A DNA stretch of 64,000 nucleotides from Oscillospiraceae bacterium (GCA_029012445.1 JAQXMC010000033.1:1-64000), one strand, 5' to 3'; positions 33,445 through 43,828 are shown, numbered from the stretch's first letter. Translations and numbers: made by a program. Notes: generated by a model not told the origin, from the letters alone.

Positions 33445-35181
33445 ATGTCAAAATTAATTTACCGCTATCTTAAGCTTTACAAAAAAGAGGCAGTTATCGG
33501 CCCGATTGCAAAGCTGACGGAGGCCGTTTTCGAGCTTATCGTCCCGATAGTTATGTCAAAGATAATCGACATCGGCATTGCCGGCGCCGACATAAAATAT
33601 GTTCTGAAGATGGGCGGAGTCCTGCTTTTGCTCGGCGTTCTCGGTCTTTGCTTCGCTCTGATATGCCAATACTTCGCTTCAAAGGCGTCGCAGGGCGTCG
33701 GGACCGCTTTGAGAAACGATCTTTTCAGACATATAAACTCACTGTCAGCGGCCGAAATTGACAAAATAGGCGCTTCAACGCTGATAACAAGAATAAATTC
33801 AGATGTCAATCAGGTCCAGCTTTCTGTCGCAATGCTTATAAGGCTTGCCGTCAGAGCACCGTTTCTGATCATCGGCTCGACTGTTGCCGCAATTATCATA
33901 GATCCGAAGCTATCCCTCATATTTTTGGCGGCAACGCCCCTGCTTGCCGCTGTTTTATTCCTTGTCACGAAATATTCAACGCCGTTTTATAAGTCAATTC
34001 AGAAAAAGCTTGACAGAGTAACGCTCATAACTAAAGAAAATCTGTCGGGTGCAAGAGTAATCAGGGCCTTTTCAAAGCAGAAAGATGAAGAACAGCGCTT
34101 TGAAAACGCGGCGAGCGAGCTTGCCGATGTGTCAATGTCGGTCGGAAAGATATCGGCTCTTTTGAGTCCGCTGACATTTATCATAATGAACACGGCTATT
34201 ATTTTTATAATCTGGTTCGGCGGAAAACGCGTTTATGTCGGCGACTTCACCCAGGGAGAAATAATCGCATTTGTCAATTATATAACTCAGATAATGCTTG
34301 CAATGGTCGTTCTCGCCAATGTAATAGTCATTATAACAAAAGCGTCGGCCAGTGCGGCGAGAATTGAAGAGATTTTCAGTGCAAAGCCGGGCATAGTCCA
34401 GGGAACTGACGAAAATATATCTCTGAATAGAAATAATCCGGCTGTTGAATTTAAAAATGTCTCATTTTCATATAATAAAGGAAAGGAAAAGTCGGTTCTT
34501 GAAAACATAAGCTTCACCGTTGAACCCGGTCAGCGAGTCGGCATTATAGGCGGAACCGGCAGCGGAAAAAGCACGCTCGTCAATCTCATTCCGCGGTTTT
34601 ATGACGCTGATGAGGGTTCTGTCACGGTTTTCGGAAACAATGTCAAAGATTATCCGTTCAAACGGCTTCGTTCGGTCGTTTCGGTCGTTCCGCAAAAATC
34701 TGTCTTGTTTTCGGGCACAGTCAGAGACAACATGAAGCTCGGAAACAAAGAGATAAGCGATGAAGATATTCTCCGCGCTCTCGATATTGCTCAGGCGAGA
34801 GAATTTGTCGAAAAGCTTGAAAACGGCCTTGACTACATTATTGAAAGAGGCGGAGCCAATCTTTCGGGCGGGCAGAAACAGCGGCTTGCAATAGCCCGTG
34901 CCGTCGCCGCAAAGCCTGACATTCTGATTCTTGACGACAGCTCAAGCGCACTCGATTTCGCAACCGAGGCAAAGCTGAGGCACGGTCTTGCCTCTTTGAG
35001 CGACACGGCGGTAATAACGACGACTCAAAGAGTCAGCTGCGTCATGCACTGCGACAAAATAATTGTTATCGACGACGGAAAGATCGTCGGAATGGGAACT
35101 CACGGCGAGCTTATAAAAAGCTGCGGAGTGTATAAGGAAATCTGCGCTTCTCAGTTCAAGGAAACGGAGGCGGCAATATGA
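33445..35181 (+). CDS. ABC exporter half-transporter, degenerate ATP site
   Basis: A 578-residue protein with a six-helix transmembrane domain and a C-terminal ATPase. Walker A GGTGSGKST and signature NLSGGQKQR are intact, but the Walker B Glu is Asp (LILDDSSSALD) and the switch His is Gln (TTTQRVS). This is the non-catalytic half of a heterodimeric exporter of the BmrC/TM287 type. It overlaps its partner gene by four bases. The transported compound, probably a drug or lipid, cannot be read from sequence. Confidence 0.92.
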   Translation: MSKLIYRYLKLYKKEAVIGPIAKLTEAVFELIVPIVMSKIIDIGIAGADIKYVLKMGGVLLLLGVLGLCFALICQYFASKASQGVGTALRNDLFRHINSLSAAEIDKIGASTLITRINSDVNQVQLSVAMLIRLAVRAPFLIIGSTVAAIIIDPKLSLIFLAATPLLAAVLFLVTKYSTPFYKSIQKKLDRVTLITKENLSGARVIRAFSKQKDEEQRFENAASELADVSMSVGKISALLSPLTFIIMNTAIIFIIWFGGKRVYVGDFTQGEIIAFVNYITQIMLAMVVLANVIVIITKASASAARIEEIFSAKPGIVQGTDENISLNRNNPAVEFKNVSFSYNKGKEKSVLENISFTVEPGQRVGIIGGTGSGKSTLVNLIPRFYDADEGSVTVFGNNVKDYPFKRLRSVVSVVPQKSVLFSGTVRDNMKLGNKEISDEDILRALDIAQAREFVEKLENGLDYIIERGGANLSGGQKQRLAIARAVAAKPDILILDDSSSALDFATEAKLRHGLASLSDTAVITTTQRVSCVMHCDKIIVIDDGKIVGMGTHGELIKSCGVYKEICASQFKETEAAI

Positions 35182-36920
35182 AAACTTCCGGTATACTTAA
35201 AAGAATTCTGAAATTCACAAATCACAATATAAAATATTTTGTGTTTGCTCTGATATCGTCGTTCATTGGCGTTTCTTTGCAGCTATTGACTCCGATAATC
35301 ATCGGCAGAGCCATTGACAACATTATATCGGCAGGCAATGTTGATTTTGAGGCTAATCTGAAAATAATTTTTCTTCTCGCTCTGACGATAGTCACATCGA
35401 CGGTCTTTCAGTGGCTGACAACCAATTTCACGAATGCTTTAACCTATAAAACGGTCAAGGCAATGAGAACGGAAGCTTTCAACAAGCTCAACCGGCTTGA
35501 GCTTAAATACGCCGACTCACATTCTCACGGTGATATCATCACAAGAATAACCACCGACATCGACATTATTTCAGACGGACTTCTTCAGGGCTTCACTCAG
35601 CTTTTTTCAGGAGTGATAACCATTCTCGGCACTCTTGTTCTGATGTTCACGATAAATCCGCTGATCGCTCTTGTTGTCGTTCTTCTGACGCCGATATCTC
35701 TGTTTGTCTCATCGTTTATCGCAAAGCATACGCACGACAAATTCACACAGCAAAGCAAGATAAGGGGCGATCTCAGCGGATACGGTGAAGAGATAATCAG
35801 CAATCAAAAGCTCATAAAGGCATTTCACAGCGAAGATGAAGCCCAGGAAAAATTTGAGGAAACAAACGGCAGGCTGTATAAAGTCGGAGTTTCGGCTCAG
35901 TTTTTCTCAGCATTAACAAACCCTGTAACAAGATTTATAAACGGGCTTGTCTACACAGGAACGGGAATCACCGGCGCGATTGCCGTTATCAAAAGCATGG
36001 GGAAATTCACTGTCGGGAACCTTTCCTGCTTTCTGACCTATGCCAACCAGTACACAAAGCCTTTCAACGAAATCAGCGGCGTTATCGCCGAGCTTCAGAA
36101 CGCCTTTGCCAGCGCGAGAAGAGTTTTTGAGCTTCTTGACAGTCAGGAGCAAAGCGACGATTCCGGACTTAAAGAGATTACCTCCTGCGGCGGAAATATC
36201 AGCATTGAAAATGTTTCGTTTTCATATTCGCCGGACAAGCCGCTTATCGAGAATTTTTCTCTTGATGTGAAAGCCGGTCAGAAAATAGCGATAGTCGGTC
36301 CGACGGGCTGCGGAAAAACGACCTTCATCAATCTGCTCATGCGGTTCTATGAAGTGAACGGCGGCAGCATAAAGTTTGACGGCGTTGACATCAGAGATAT
36401 AAAGCGAGATTCGCTCAGAGAGCAGTTCGGAATGGTGCTCCAGAACACATGGCTGATGAGCAGCACTATCAGGGAAAACCTCGCCTACGCCAAGCCGGAC
36501 GCTACTGACGAGGAGATAATCAGAGCGGCTAAAAGCGCTCACGCTCACAGCTTCATAATGCGTTTGCCCAACGGGTACGACACGGTCATCAGCGAAAACG
36601 GAGGAAACATCTCGGCGGGACAAAAACAGCTTTTATGTATTGCGAGAGTAATGCTCAAAAATCCGCCGATACTCATTCTTGACGAAGCAACGAGCAACAT
36701 TGACACAAGAACGGAGGCTCTCATTCAAAAGGCTTTCGATGAAATGACGAAAGACAAAACCAGCTTTGTTGTCGCTCACAGGCTTTCAACCATAAGACAG
36801 GCTGATGTCGTTCTGGTAATGAAAGACGGTCACATAGTCGAAAAGGGCACGCATGACGAGCTGATTGCAAAGCAAGGCTTCTATTATGAGCTTTACAATT
36901 CACAGTTCAGCAACGGCTGA
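35178..36920 (+). CDS. ABC exporter half-transporter, catalytic half
   Basis: A 580-residue partner of the preceding gene: six membrane helices, then an ATPase with Walker A GPTGCGKTT, signature NISAGQKQL, canonical Walker B with Glu (LILDEATSNID) and switch His (VVAHRLS). It therefore carries the active ATP site of the heterodimer. The four-base overlap points to equal production of the two halves. Confidence 0.93.
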   Translation: MKTSGILKRILKFTNHNIKYFVFALISSFIGVSLQLLTPIIIGRAIDNIISAGNVDFEANLKIIFLLALTIVTSTVFQWLTTNFTNALTYKTVKAMRTEAFNKLNRLELKYADSHSHGDIITRITTDIDIISDGLLQGFTQLFSGVITILGTLVLMFTINPLIALVVVLLTPISLFVSSFIAKHTHDKFTQQSKIRGDLSGYGEEIISNQKLIKAFHSEDEAQEKFEETNGRLYKVGVSAQFFSALTNPVTRFINGLVYTGTGITGAIAVIKSMGKFTVGNLSCFLTYANQYTKPFNEISGVIAELQNAFASARRVFELLDSQEQSDDSGLKEITSCGGNISIENVSFSYSPDKPLIENFSLDVKAGQKIAIVGPTGCGKTTFINLLMRFYEVNGGSIKFDGVDIRDIKRDSLREQFGMVLQNTWLMSSTIRENLAYAKPDATDEEIIRAAKSAHAHSFIMRLPNGYDTVISENGGNISAGQKQLLCIARVMLKNPPILILDEATSNIDTRTEALIQKAFDEMTKDKTSFVVAHRLSTIRQADVVLVMKDGHIVEKGTHDELIAKQGFYYELYNSQFSNG

Positions 36921-36966
36921 AAGCTCATCCGGCGGCGCAAACTGCGCCGCCGGATGAGCTTTTTTA
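36921..36966 (+). terminator. Terminator of the ABC exporter operon
   Basis: A near-perfect 19-base GC-rich inverted repeat around the loop AAC (36939-36942 region) is followed by TTTTTT. Confidence 0.85.
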
Positions 36967-37065
36967 TGTTCGATCAAACAAGCTGAGCGGATGCCCACTG
37001 TTCATCATATCTTTTCGCCTTTATGAGACATCTGTGCTCCCGTCTAATGTGTTTAAGTTCTGCCG

Positions 37066-39606
37066 TCAGTCAAGCTTTGCGTCTTTGACTTTTTTGCCGT
37101 GATAGACGGCGTTGGCGATATTAACCGGAGACAGATAGACCTTCAGCCGCTTCATCGCCGATCTCAGCGGACTTTTATCAAAGTCAACATCAGTCAGGCA
37201 ATAAGCTCTGATGCTTTCGGCAAGCTCGTCTGGTGTCAGTCCTTTGCCGCATTTAATTGTGACAGTCTTGCTTTCACCCGGCAGAAGATCAAAGAAATTA
37301 TCGCTGAAAGGCTGCGAGGATATGCTGCTTTCAACGCAGACAAGCCTCGCAAATTTATCTGTTTTCACTGTGACTGAAACTCCGTCTTTTTCTTTTTTAA
37401 TTGTTGTTTCAAGCTTCGCTTTAGGCAGCTTCAGCTTCTTCTCAACACCGAAAAGCAGAGTTTTTTCTTGTGAAATCAAACCGTTTTCCCTGAGTCTCAC
37501 GGCGAAACCCGTTCTTTTCAGGTCATATTTTTTTCTAAGGAGGGAAGCATCTGTTTCAAACGCGCATATATTTTCAAACGCGCCGACCGAAACGGACGCC
37601 GTATCACTTTCAAGCGTACCTGTTTCAAAGTCAAATATTTCATATTCGACCTCGGCCTTTCTGTTTTCGTTAAGATCGTTAATGACAAATACCCTGATAT
37701 TCTCGGCGCTGTCCTCAATGGAAACGCTGAGCGGTGCATTAAATCGCCTTGCTCCGTATTGAAGAGCTTTATAGTTGCCGTAATAGTCAATTCCCGACCA
37801 GGAGCAGACTCCCCAGCAATCGTTGAACTGCCAATATAAAGCCCCGTTGCATCTGCCTTTATTTCTTCTCCAGTGCTCAGTCGCATCGGCTATGCACTCA
37901 TTTTGCGTGACCTGTGAAAGATAAATGAGATCCTCAAATTTTTTCGGAAGATCAAAGCGTGACGCTATGTAATAAAGCATTTTGTCGTTTCCGTTGGCGC
38001 ATTTCTGATGAGCCTTTAAAACATCGCTTGAAAGATTGTAACCGCCGGAGGGTGCAAATTTTTTTATTGCTTTAATGTCGGGTAGACTTTCAAAACCGAA
38101 CTCACTGCAAAAGCGAGTCATCCGGCTGCGATAATAATTCATGGGCTTCAGTCCGTGCCACACTCCCCAAAGATGAGTGTCACCGACATTGTCGCTGTCA
38201 ACTCCCCTGTTGTGTGAAACGCCGACGGGCGAGCCGGGCGTATATGGAGTTAAACTATCATATTTTCTGATTTCATCTTCAAGTATATGATAGAAAAACT
38301 TTTCGGTCCAATCGACATATTTTTTCATATGGGCCCAAGACATATGCATTTCTTCGATTTCGTTGTTACCGCACCAGACGGCGAGCGACGGATGATGACT
38401 GAGCCTTCTGACATTGCAGGCGATTTCGCGCTTGACATTACTCAAAAATTCATCGTCGAAGAAAGGATACGCCTGACAGGCAAACTGAAAATCCTGCCAG
38501 AGGAGGATTCCCTTTTCATCGCAGAGCGAATATAATTCGTCGCTGCCGTAATAGCCGCCGCCCCAGATGCGCAGCATATTCATATTCGAAAAAACGGCGG
38601 CGTCAGTCAGCCTGGCGAGCTTTTCATGTGTAACTCTCGTTATAAAGCTGTCCGCCGGAATAAAGTTCGCTCCCTTGATAAAAAGCGGAACTCCGTTCAG
38701 AACAAACTGAAAATTTCTGCCGTATTCGTCAGTGTTTCTTCTCAGTTCAAGCTTTCTGATCCCCGTTTTCTTTTCGCAGGCGTCGACCTCTCTGCCGCCG
38801 GAAATAAGCCTCGCTTTAACAGTATAAATAGGCTGTCTTTCTTTTCCTGACAGCTCGTGGGTCCACCAAAGCTCGGGAGAGCTAATCGAAAACTCTGCTT
38901 TTTCACCTTTTTTGACAAGTGTTTCCCCGTTCGGACAGACTAGCGCAATTTCACATTCGTATTCACCGAAAGAGCTTATCCGGGCTTCGGCTCTGACCGT
39001 CGCTTTGTCACCGTCGAGCGTTTGAACGACGGAAAGATGACCAAATTTTGCCGCTTGAACAAATTCAAGCTCAATGTCGCCGCTTATCCCGCTGCAAGGC
39101 AGAACAGGTCCCCAATCCCAGCCGAAATGGCACTGCGGTTTTCTGATATGCACTACGCCGTTCTGTCCGTTTGCATTAACGGGAGTCGGGCACTTTTTAT
39201 ACATTTTTTCAACATAATTCACAGGCGAAACAAAAACAATTTTTATTGTATTTTCACCCTCTTTTAGAAAATCTCTGACTGATTCCGAATAAGGGGTAAA
39301 GCAGTTGTCGCCGTGAAAGAGATGCTTTCCGTTTATATACACATCGCATATCGTGTCAAGCATCATGCAATTGAGCAGAATATCATCACTTTCAAGTTCT
39401 TCGGGCGTGACCGTGAAACTTCTCATATATTCCCAGTTTTTCCTTGCCACCCATGAGACCTCTTTTTCGTTGAGTCCCACAAAAGGATCGGGAATATCGC
39501 TGTTTGACATAAGGTCAAGATAGTTGCAGCCGGGTACGCAGGCGTTTTTCCACACTGTACCGTCCTGCGCTTTAAATTTCCATTCACCGTTCAGCGATCT
39601 TTTCAT
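37066..39606 (-). CDS. GH2 beta-mannosidase-like glycoside hydrolase
   Basis: An 846-residue cytoplasmic enzyme (no signal peptide). N-terminal jelly roll (LNGEWKFKAQDGTVW), Ig-like domains and a TIM barrel follow the GH2 plan. The acid/base Glu is in WCGNNEIEE and the probable nucleophile Glu in FCSEFGFESLP. The length and the SWVARKNWEY region fit GH2 beta-mannosidases best. It would release mannose from imported oligosaccharides. A 12-codon reading frame ends on its start codon (see below). Confidence 0.85.
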   Translation of the reverse strand: MKRSLNGEWKFKAQDGTVWKNACVPGCNYLDLMSNSDIPDPFVGLNEKEVSWVARKNWEYMRSFTVTPEELESDDILLNCMMLDTICDVYINGKHLFHGDNCFTPYSESVRDFLKEGENTIKIVFVSPVNYVEKMYKKCPTPVNANGQNGVVHIRKPQCHFGWDWGPVLPCSGISGDIELEFVQAAKFGHLSVVQTLDGDKATVRAEARISSFGEYECEIALVCPNGETLVKKGEKAEFSISSPELWWTHELSGKERQPIYTVKARLISGGREVDACEKKTGIRKLELRRNTDEYGRNFQFVLNGVPLFIKGANFIPADSFITRVTHEKLARLTDAAVFSNMNMLRIWGGGYYGSDELYSLCDEKGILLWQDFQFACQAYPFFDDEFLSNVKREIACNVRRLSHHPSLAVWCGNNEIEEMHMSWAHMKKYVDWTEKFFYHILEDEIRKYDSLTPYTPGSPVGVSHNRGVDSDNVGDTHLWGVWHGLKPMNYYRSRMTRFCSEFGFESLPDIKAIKKFAPSGGYNLSSDVLKAHQKCANGNDKMLYYIASRFDLPKKFEDLIYLSQVTQNECIADATEHWRRNKGRCNGALYWQFNDCWGVCSWSGIDYYGNYKALQYGARRFNAPLSVSIEDSAENIRVFVINDLNENRKAEVEYEIFDFETGTLESDTASVSVGAFENICAFETDASLLRKKYDLKRTGFAVRLRENGLISQEKTLLFGVEKKLKLPKAKLETTIKKEKDGVSVTVKTDKFARLVCVESSISSQPFSDNFFDLLPGESKTVTIKCGKGLTPDELAESIRAYCLTDVDFDKSPLRSAMKRLKVYLSPVNIANAVYHGKKVKDAKLD

Positions 39607-39641
39607 AACTCCTCCCGAGCGCGCAAAATGTCAATTTTCAT
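39603..39641 (-). CDS. Possible 12-codon leader peptide before the GH2 gene
   Basis: ATG 39641, preceded by GGCGGTGAAAGC, opens a 12-residue frame (MKIDILRAREEL) whose TGA overlaps the ATG of the GH2 gene. Its last codons contain the GGGAGGAG ribosome binding site of the GH2 gene. Could be a coupling leader or chance. The remaining bases to 39845 show no other gene. Confidence 0.3.
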   Translation of the reverse strand: MKIDILRAREEL

Positions 39642-39845
39642 GCTTTCACCGCCTATTTTCCGGCAAGCTTGAATTTTCTGAAAAAGAGCGCGCCTGTTTT
39701 ATTTCATTTCAGCAAGCAAAAGCCCGACCGGCATAAACCGCCTTGCGCTTAAATCCGCAGCAGCTCGTTTCCGGCCGGGTATTTTCTTATTTGTGCAGTT
39801 TTAATATAAAAGTACTGTCATACGGCATTCTTGTGCAGTCGTTAA

Positions 39846-40406
39846 TCAGTCCTGCTTGTGTTTACTTTTCGGCTCTTTGTCACTTTTGAGATAAGCCCGA
39901 ATATAACTGAAAGCGGCGTCTTCACCCTGCTCGCTCAGGATAGTGAGCATCTTCTCAATTTCTTCCGAGGTCTCAGGGTGCATAGTCCGCTTATCCTTGC
40001 CTCTGAGAAAATATTCAAGCGGATACTGCTGAGTGTATTTATCCCCCCTGTATATCTTGCTTGCGGCAACTCTGTCGCAGAACATCTCGGCGACATATTT
40101 CTTCGGCATCCTGACCGGCATGACCTTTCCCGCCTTCGGGTTATAGTCCGACCAATATTCAAAATGATGCTTGTTCCGCCCCTTGTGATGCAGCCACGCC
40201 CGGGAATATCCGAAAAGCTCGCGTTCTCTCTCGTTCGGGCTTCGGTTTCCCATATAATACTTTGCCCCCGCGCTGAACTCGGCAGGCGAATATTTTGAAA
40301 GATCGTGTCTGAGTCCCTGAAGACCTATCCCCGCCTTGAAGCAATGGCGGATAACCGTGTGTCTGTGTTTTGTGACGGTCAGAAAATGACCGATCGGTTT
40401 TAGCAT
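39846..40406 (-). CDS. DUF5662 family protein
   Basis: A 186-residue soluble protein rich in His. The family's conserved cores are present: LRHDLSKYSPAEF and WLHHKGRNKHHFEYW, which look like a metal-binding HD-type site. A basic tail (KSDKEPKSKHKQD) ends it. Function unknown. It lies 15 bases after the glucosaminidase gene on the same strand. Confidence 0.8.
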   Translation of the reverse strand: MLKPIGHFLTVTKHRHTVIRHCFKAGIGLQGLRHDLSKYSPAEFSAGAKYYMGNRSPNERERELFGYSRAWLHHKGRNKHHFEYWSDYNPKAGKVMPVRMPKKYVAEMFCDRVAASKIYRGDKYTQQYPLEYFLRGKDKRTMHPETSEEIEKMLTILSEQGEDAAFSYIRAYLKSDKEPKSKHKQD

Positions 40407-40421
40407 TTTACCACCCTGCTG

Positions 40422-43400
40422 TCAAAAATTAACGCTTATAGTCTTGCCTGAGGATTTATATCTGACATTATTGCATTTAACATATGATGAAACAAGATAT
40501 TTCGTTGAGGTTTTCGGCGTGACCGTGAATTCAGTCGATGAAGTCCGTCCGACATACTCATATTTTTTCTTGCCGCTGTTATAGGAATAGATCAGATATC
40601 CGTCCGCTCCCGAAACCTTATCCCATGAGAGGATAAAGCCGTCTTTACTCTTTGCACTGCTGAGCGAGGTAACATTCTTCGGAACGGTAGTGGCTTTAAG
40701 CTTATCCGAAAATTCGCCGTAAAGCTTTGTGTCTCCGTTTTTGACATAAGCTCTTATCTTATAGCTGTCGCTTTTTGCCGACTTAATTCCTTCTGCCTTA
40801 TAAGAGGCTGACGAAGTCGAAGCGATTTTTTTATACTTGCCGTCCTTTTGAAGCTTATATATATCGTAGCCTGCGGCGCCGTTAACACTGTTCCACGATA
40901 ATGTGTATGACGATCTGGTCGGATCGGAAAACTTCAGTCCCGTTACCTTTGCCGGGAGCGTTCTGACCGTGAGCTTGGAGCTTGCGGTACCTTTATATTT
41001 AACGCCGTCAACCTTAGAATAAGCCCTAACGCGGTAGATACCGGTGATGCCGGCGGAAAGCTTTTTAAAAGTATAACTCGTTTTTGCAGTGCTCGCTGAA
41101 AAGACGAATTTTCCGCTCGCATTATCATATTTATAGATATAGTAGCCCGAAGCGCCTCTGACCTTCGACCATGTGAGAGTGAAGGAGCTTTCCGTGATGT
41201 TTTTATAAGATAAATTCTTGACCTTAGACGGACCCGTTGAAGCTGAAACAGACGAGGACTTTTTTCCGTAGTAGGTATTTCCGTTTGAAACCAAACCCGC
41301 TTTTACCCTGTATTTTGCTTGTTCGTTTGCCGAAAGGCCGCTGTCGGTGTAAGAGTTTGTTTTGACGGTAGCGATCTTTGCGTATTTTCCGTTTGGCTGA
41401 AGCTTATAGACAGCATATTTAGATGCGCCGGCAGTTGCCGCCCAGCTGATGCTGACCGTTGAAGATGTCGTTTCCTTAACCTTCAGTTTTTCGGGAACGG
41501 CGGGCGCTGTTTTAACGGTTATGACATTACCCGCATATTCAACCGAAGCTCCGTTGATCTTCTTTTTTGCAACTATACTATATTTATAAGTGCCTGCGCT
41601 TTTAAGGCCTTTGTCTGTGTATTCGGTCGATTTGGTTTCCGCGATGCGAACGAAGCGCGAGGTCGCATCGTTATATCTGAAGATTTCATAGGCATAAGCT
41701 CCGTCGGCTGCGTTCCATTTAAGCTCAACGCTGTCTGAGGCGGTGCTTCCCTGACGGAGATTTGAAAGCATCTTCTGATAGGTTCCGCATTTTACGGCTG
41801 ACGAAAACTCGCCATAGCGCTTTGTTCCGTTTACCGTGCCGTATGCTCTGACCTTGCAGCTGAAGGAGGCTCCTGCCTTGAGGCCGGTTATATTGAACTT
41901 TGAGGCTGTGACCGTTTTATAAAGCTTATATTGGCCGGCTGAGTCAGTCGTATATACCTCGTAGCCCGCCGCGCCCGGAACCGGAGACCACGAAACAGAG
42001 ACAGATTTGTCGGTCTTTGACGCAACATGAAGATCCGTTACCTGACGAAGTCCGTCGGTGACCGAGATTTTGATTACATCGTATATTCCCTTTGAAGTGA
42101 ATGCGCTGACAGAAGTTTTGCCTGCTTTCAGAGCTGTCAGACTTCCATTTGCGTTCACCCTGACAACCGAATTATCGTCCGAATAGAATGTCGGTTTCTC
42201 CGAAGCGTTAACATTGACGGGCAGATTAAAGGTGCTGCCTATAACAACGGATTTTGCCGAGGTTATATCAATATAGTCGCTGCAGGCATATCCCGTGTAC
42301 GAAGCGCCGTTGTAGCTGAAAGAAATGCGGTACCAATAGGGATAAGACAGAAAATTATATTTTCCCGCCGAGTTTATATATTTGCCGAGGATATTGACCT
42401 TCGTTCCGCCGGGAACAGCGACTATCTTGCTGCTGCTCGTGTTCGGCTGCGATCTGACATTCAGTGACGAAACATTGATAACGCCGGTCTGACCTGCCGC
42501 ATCCTTGAGCGAGAACGATGTTGCCTGAGCAGACGCTCCGGGCATATTATTATATATCGGGATCTTGAACACGCGTTTAAGGCTCATCAAAGAAAGCGCA
42601 TTATAGGTGTTATATGTCGTGTTGCTCTGAAAATAAGCGCCGGAAATATCGGTCATATACTGATGAGTATATGTTGCCGATACGGCGTCCGGTCCGACAT
42701 TAAAGCGCTGGAAGTAGCCGGTGTCCTGCCCCTTTGAGATATAACCGCTCGCAATAAACTCTGCGCCGCCCATTATTGCTTTCTGCGGATCGGTCCATGG
42801 TCTCGAAAATGAGGTTGAGCCGTTTTTTCCTCCCTTAGCATAGCTCAGTCCGTTTTTGATCGGGGCTTCTCCGGAGGTTGCGCCGATATTAAAGAAATTA
42901 TAATATCCCTCATAACCCGGATACTTGCCTGAAACCGAGCCGCTGCCGTTAAGACCGACCTCGTTGATTATCTTTGACGCTAAATGACACGGATTGACAT
43001 TATATTTCTTGCCGGCGTTATATATCACCTGTGAATATTTTATATCTATCGTTTTCTGGTTGCCCTTTGTGTCATAATAGGTTATCTTCTTGTTGCTCAT
43101 AAACGAGCCTTTGAGCACCTGCTCAACGACCTCCACAGTCATTGCCGAAGAAAACGAAAGCTGTTCAAACTGAAAGATACCGCTATCATTCAGAAAGTTT
43201 CTCGGGTCCATAAAATATCCGACAGCGAGAGTGTTCGCGCGGACAAAGCCGGCGTCATATTGCGTGTATTTTCCGGTAGCAGGATCGTAATCGCCCTTTT
43301 CCTTGCTTTTAAAAGCGTCGCCCGCCGAGGTTGTGACAAGCGATCTTTCACCCTCGTTTTCTTTTTTCACTGCCTCGTTCCAGTCAAGGCTTGTTTTAAT

Positions 43401-43592
43401 CGGCTGAAATGTCCAGTTTGGGTATTTTTTGTGCAGTTCCCTCAAATACGGCTTATAGCTGTTCGGAAAAGCCGCTATTTTGCTTTCAAAATCATCTGCA
43501 GCGCTTGAAACTATCGGCATCGAAAATGACACCGACAAAATCATCACTAAAGTCAATATAAACGCCGTTATCCTATTTCTCTTCCTGATCAT
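40422..43592 (-). CDS. Secreted N-acetylglucosaminidase with SH3, BIG2-like and six FN3 domains
   Basis: A 1056-residue secreted protein. Order: signal peptide (about 1-32), a glucosaminidase (GH73-like) domain to about residue 355 with the likely catalytic Glu in KIINEVGL, a bacterial SH3 domain (about 375-450), an Ig-like BIG2 domain, then six fibronectin type III repeats of roughly 85-90 residues to the C-terminus. It should cleave peptidoglycan at the surface, with the repeats acting as spacer or binder. No sortase motif or transmembrane anchor is seen. ATG 43592 follows GGAGTG at eight bases; the GTG at 43601 overlaps that site. Confidence 0.85.
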   Translation of the reverse strand: MIRKRNRITAFILTLVMILSVSFSMPIVSSAADDFESKIAAFPNSYKPYLRELHKKYPNWTFQPIKTSLDWNEAVKKENEGERSLVTTSAGDAFKSKEKGDYDPATGKYTQYDAGFVRANTLAVGYFMDPRNFLNDSGIFQFEQLSFSSAMTVEVVEQVLKGSFMSNKKITYYDTKGNQKTIDIKYSQVIYNAGKKYNVNPCHLASKIINEVGLNGSGSVSGKYPGYEGYYNFFNIGATSGEAPIKNGLSYAKGGKNGSTSFSRPWTDPQKAIMGGAEFIASGYISKGQDTGYFQRFNVGPDAVSATYTHQYMTDISGAYFQSNTTYNTYNALSLMSLKRVFKIPIYNNMPGASAQATSFSLKDAAGQTGVINVSSLNVRSQPNTSSSKIVAVPGGTKVNILGKYINSAGKYNFLSYPYWYRISFSYNGASYTGYACSDYIDITSAKSVVIGSTFNLPVNVNASEKPTFYSDDNSVVRVNANGSLTALKAGKTSVSAFTSKGIYDVIKISVTDGLRQVTDLHVASKTDKSVSVSWSPVPGAAGYEVYTTDSAGQYKLYKTVTASKFNITGLKAGASFSCKVRAYGTVNGTKRYGEFSSAVKCGTYQKMLSNLRQGSTASDSVELKWNAADGAYAYEIFRYNDATSRFVRIAETKSTEYTDKGLKSAGTYKYSIVAKKKINGASVEYAGNVITVKTAPAVPEKLKVKETTSSTVSISWAATAGASKYAVYKLQPNGKYAKIATVKTNSYTDSGLSANEQAKYRVKAGLVSNGNTYYGKKSSSVSASTGPSKVKNLSYKNITESSFTLTWSKVRGASGYYIYKYDNASGKFVFSASTAKTSYTFKKLSAGITGIYRVRAYSKVDGVKYKGTASSKLTVRTLPAKVTGLKFSDPTRSSYTLSWNSVNGAAGYDIYKLQKDGKYKKIASTSSASYKAEGIKSAKSDSYKIRAYVKNGDTKLYGEFSDKLKATTVPKNVTSLSSAKSKDGFILSWDKVSGADGYLIYSYNSGKKKYEYVGRTSSTEFTVTPKTSTKYLVSSYVKCNNVRYKSSGKTISVNF

Positions 43593-43668
43593 TTTTAACA
43601 CTCCTGTTTTTGTGATTCAATGGCAAAAGCCCGGACTTGCCCGAACGCAATCTGAAATTTATAAAACA

Positions 43669-43697
43669 ATTATACAAAAAATTCAGCGCTTTTTCAA
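43669..43697 (-). promoter_or_regulatory. Promoter of the FN3 glucosaminidase gene
   Basis: On the minus strand TTGAAA (43692-43697), 17 bases, TATAAT (43669-43674). Confidence 0.65.
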
Positions 43698-43769
43698 CAT
43701 CAAATTGCGCCGATTTTATATAAAACCGTGTTTTCAGTTTAAAGTCTTATGAATTTTTTGAATATACAC

Positions 43770-43798
43770 TTGATTTTCAGCTGTGAAAAGATTATTAT
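43770..43798 (+). promoter_or_regulatory. Promoter of the secreted cysteine-peptidase-like gene
   Basis: TTGATT (43770-43775), 17 bases, TATTAT (43793-43798), about 30 bases before the ATG at 43829. Confidence 0.5.
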
Positions 43799-43828
43799 AA
43801 TAACATATTTATTTGGGAGGTTTTGTAA

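Noticed and set aside
40422..41800. Possible DNA-level tandem repeats or CRISPR in the FN3 region
   Set aside because: The similarity is at protein level (FN3 domains of about 88 residues); there are no short identical direct repeats with regular spacers.
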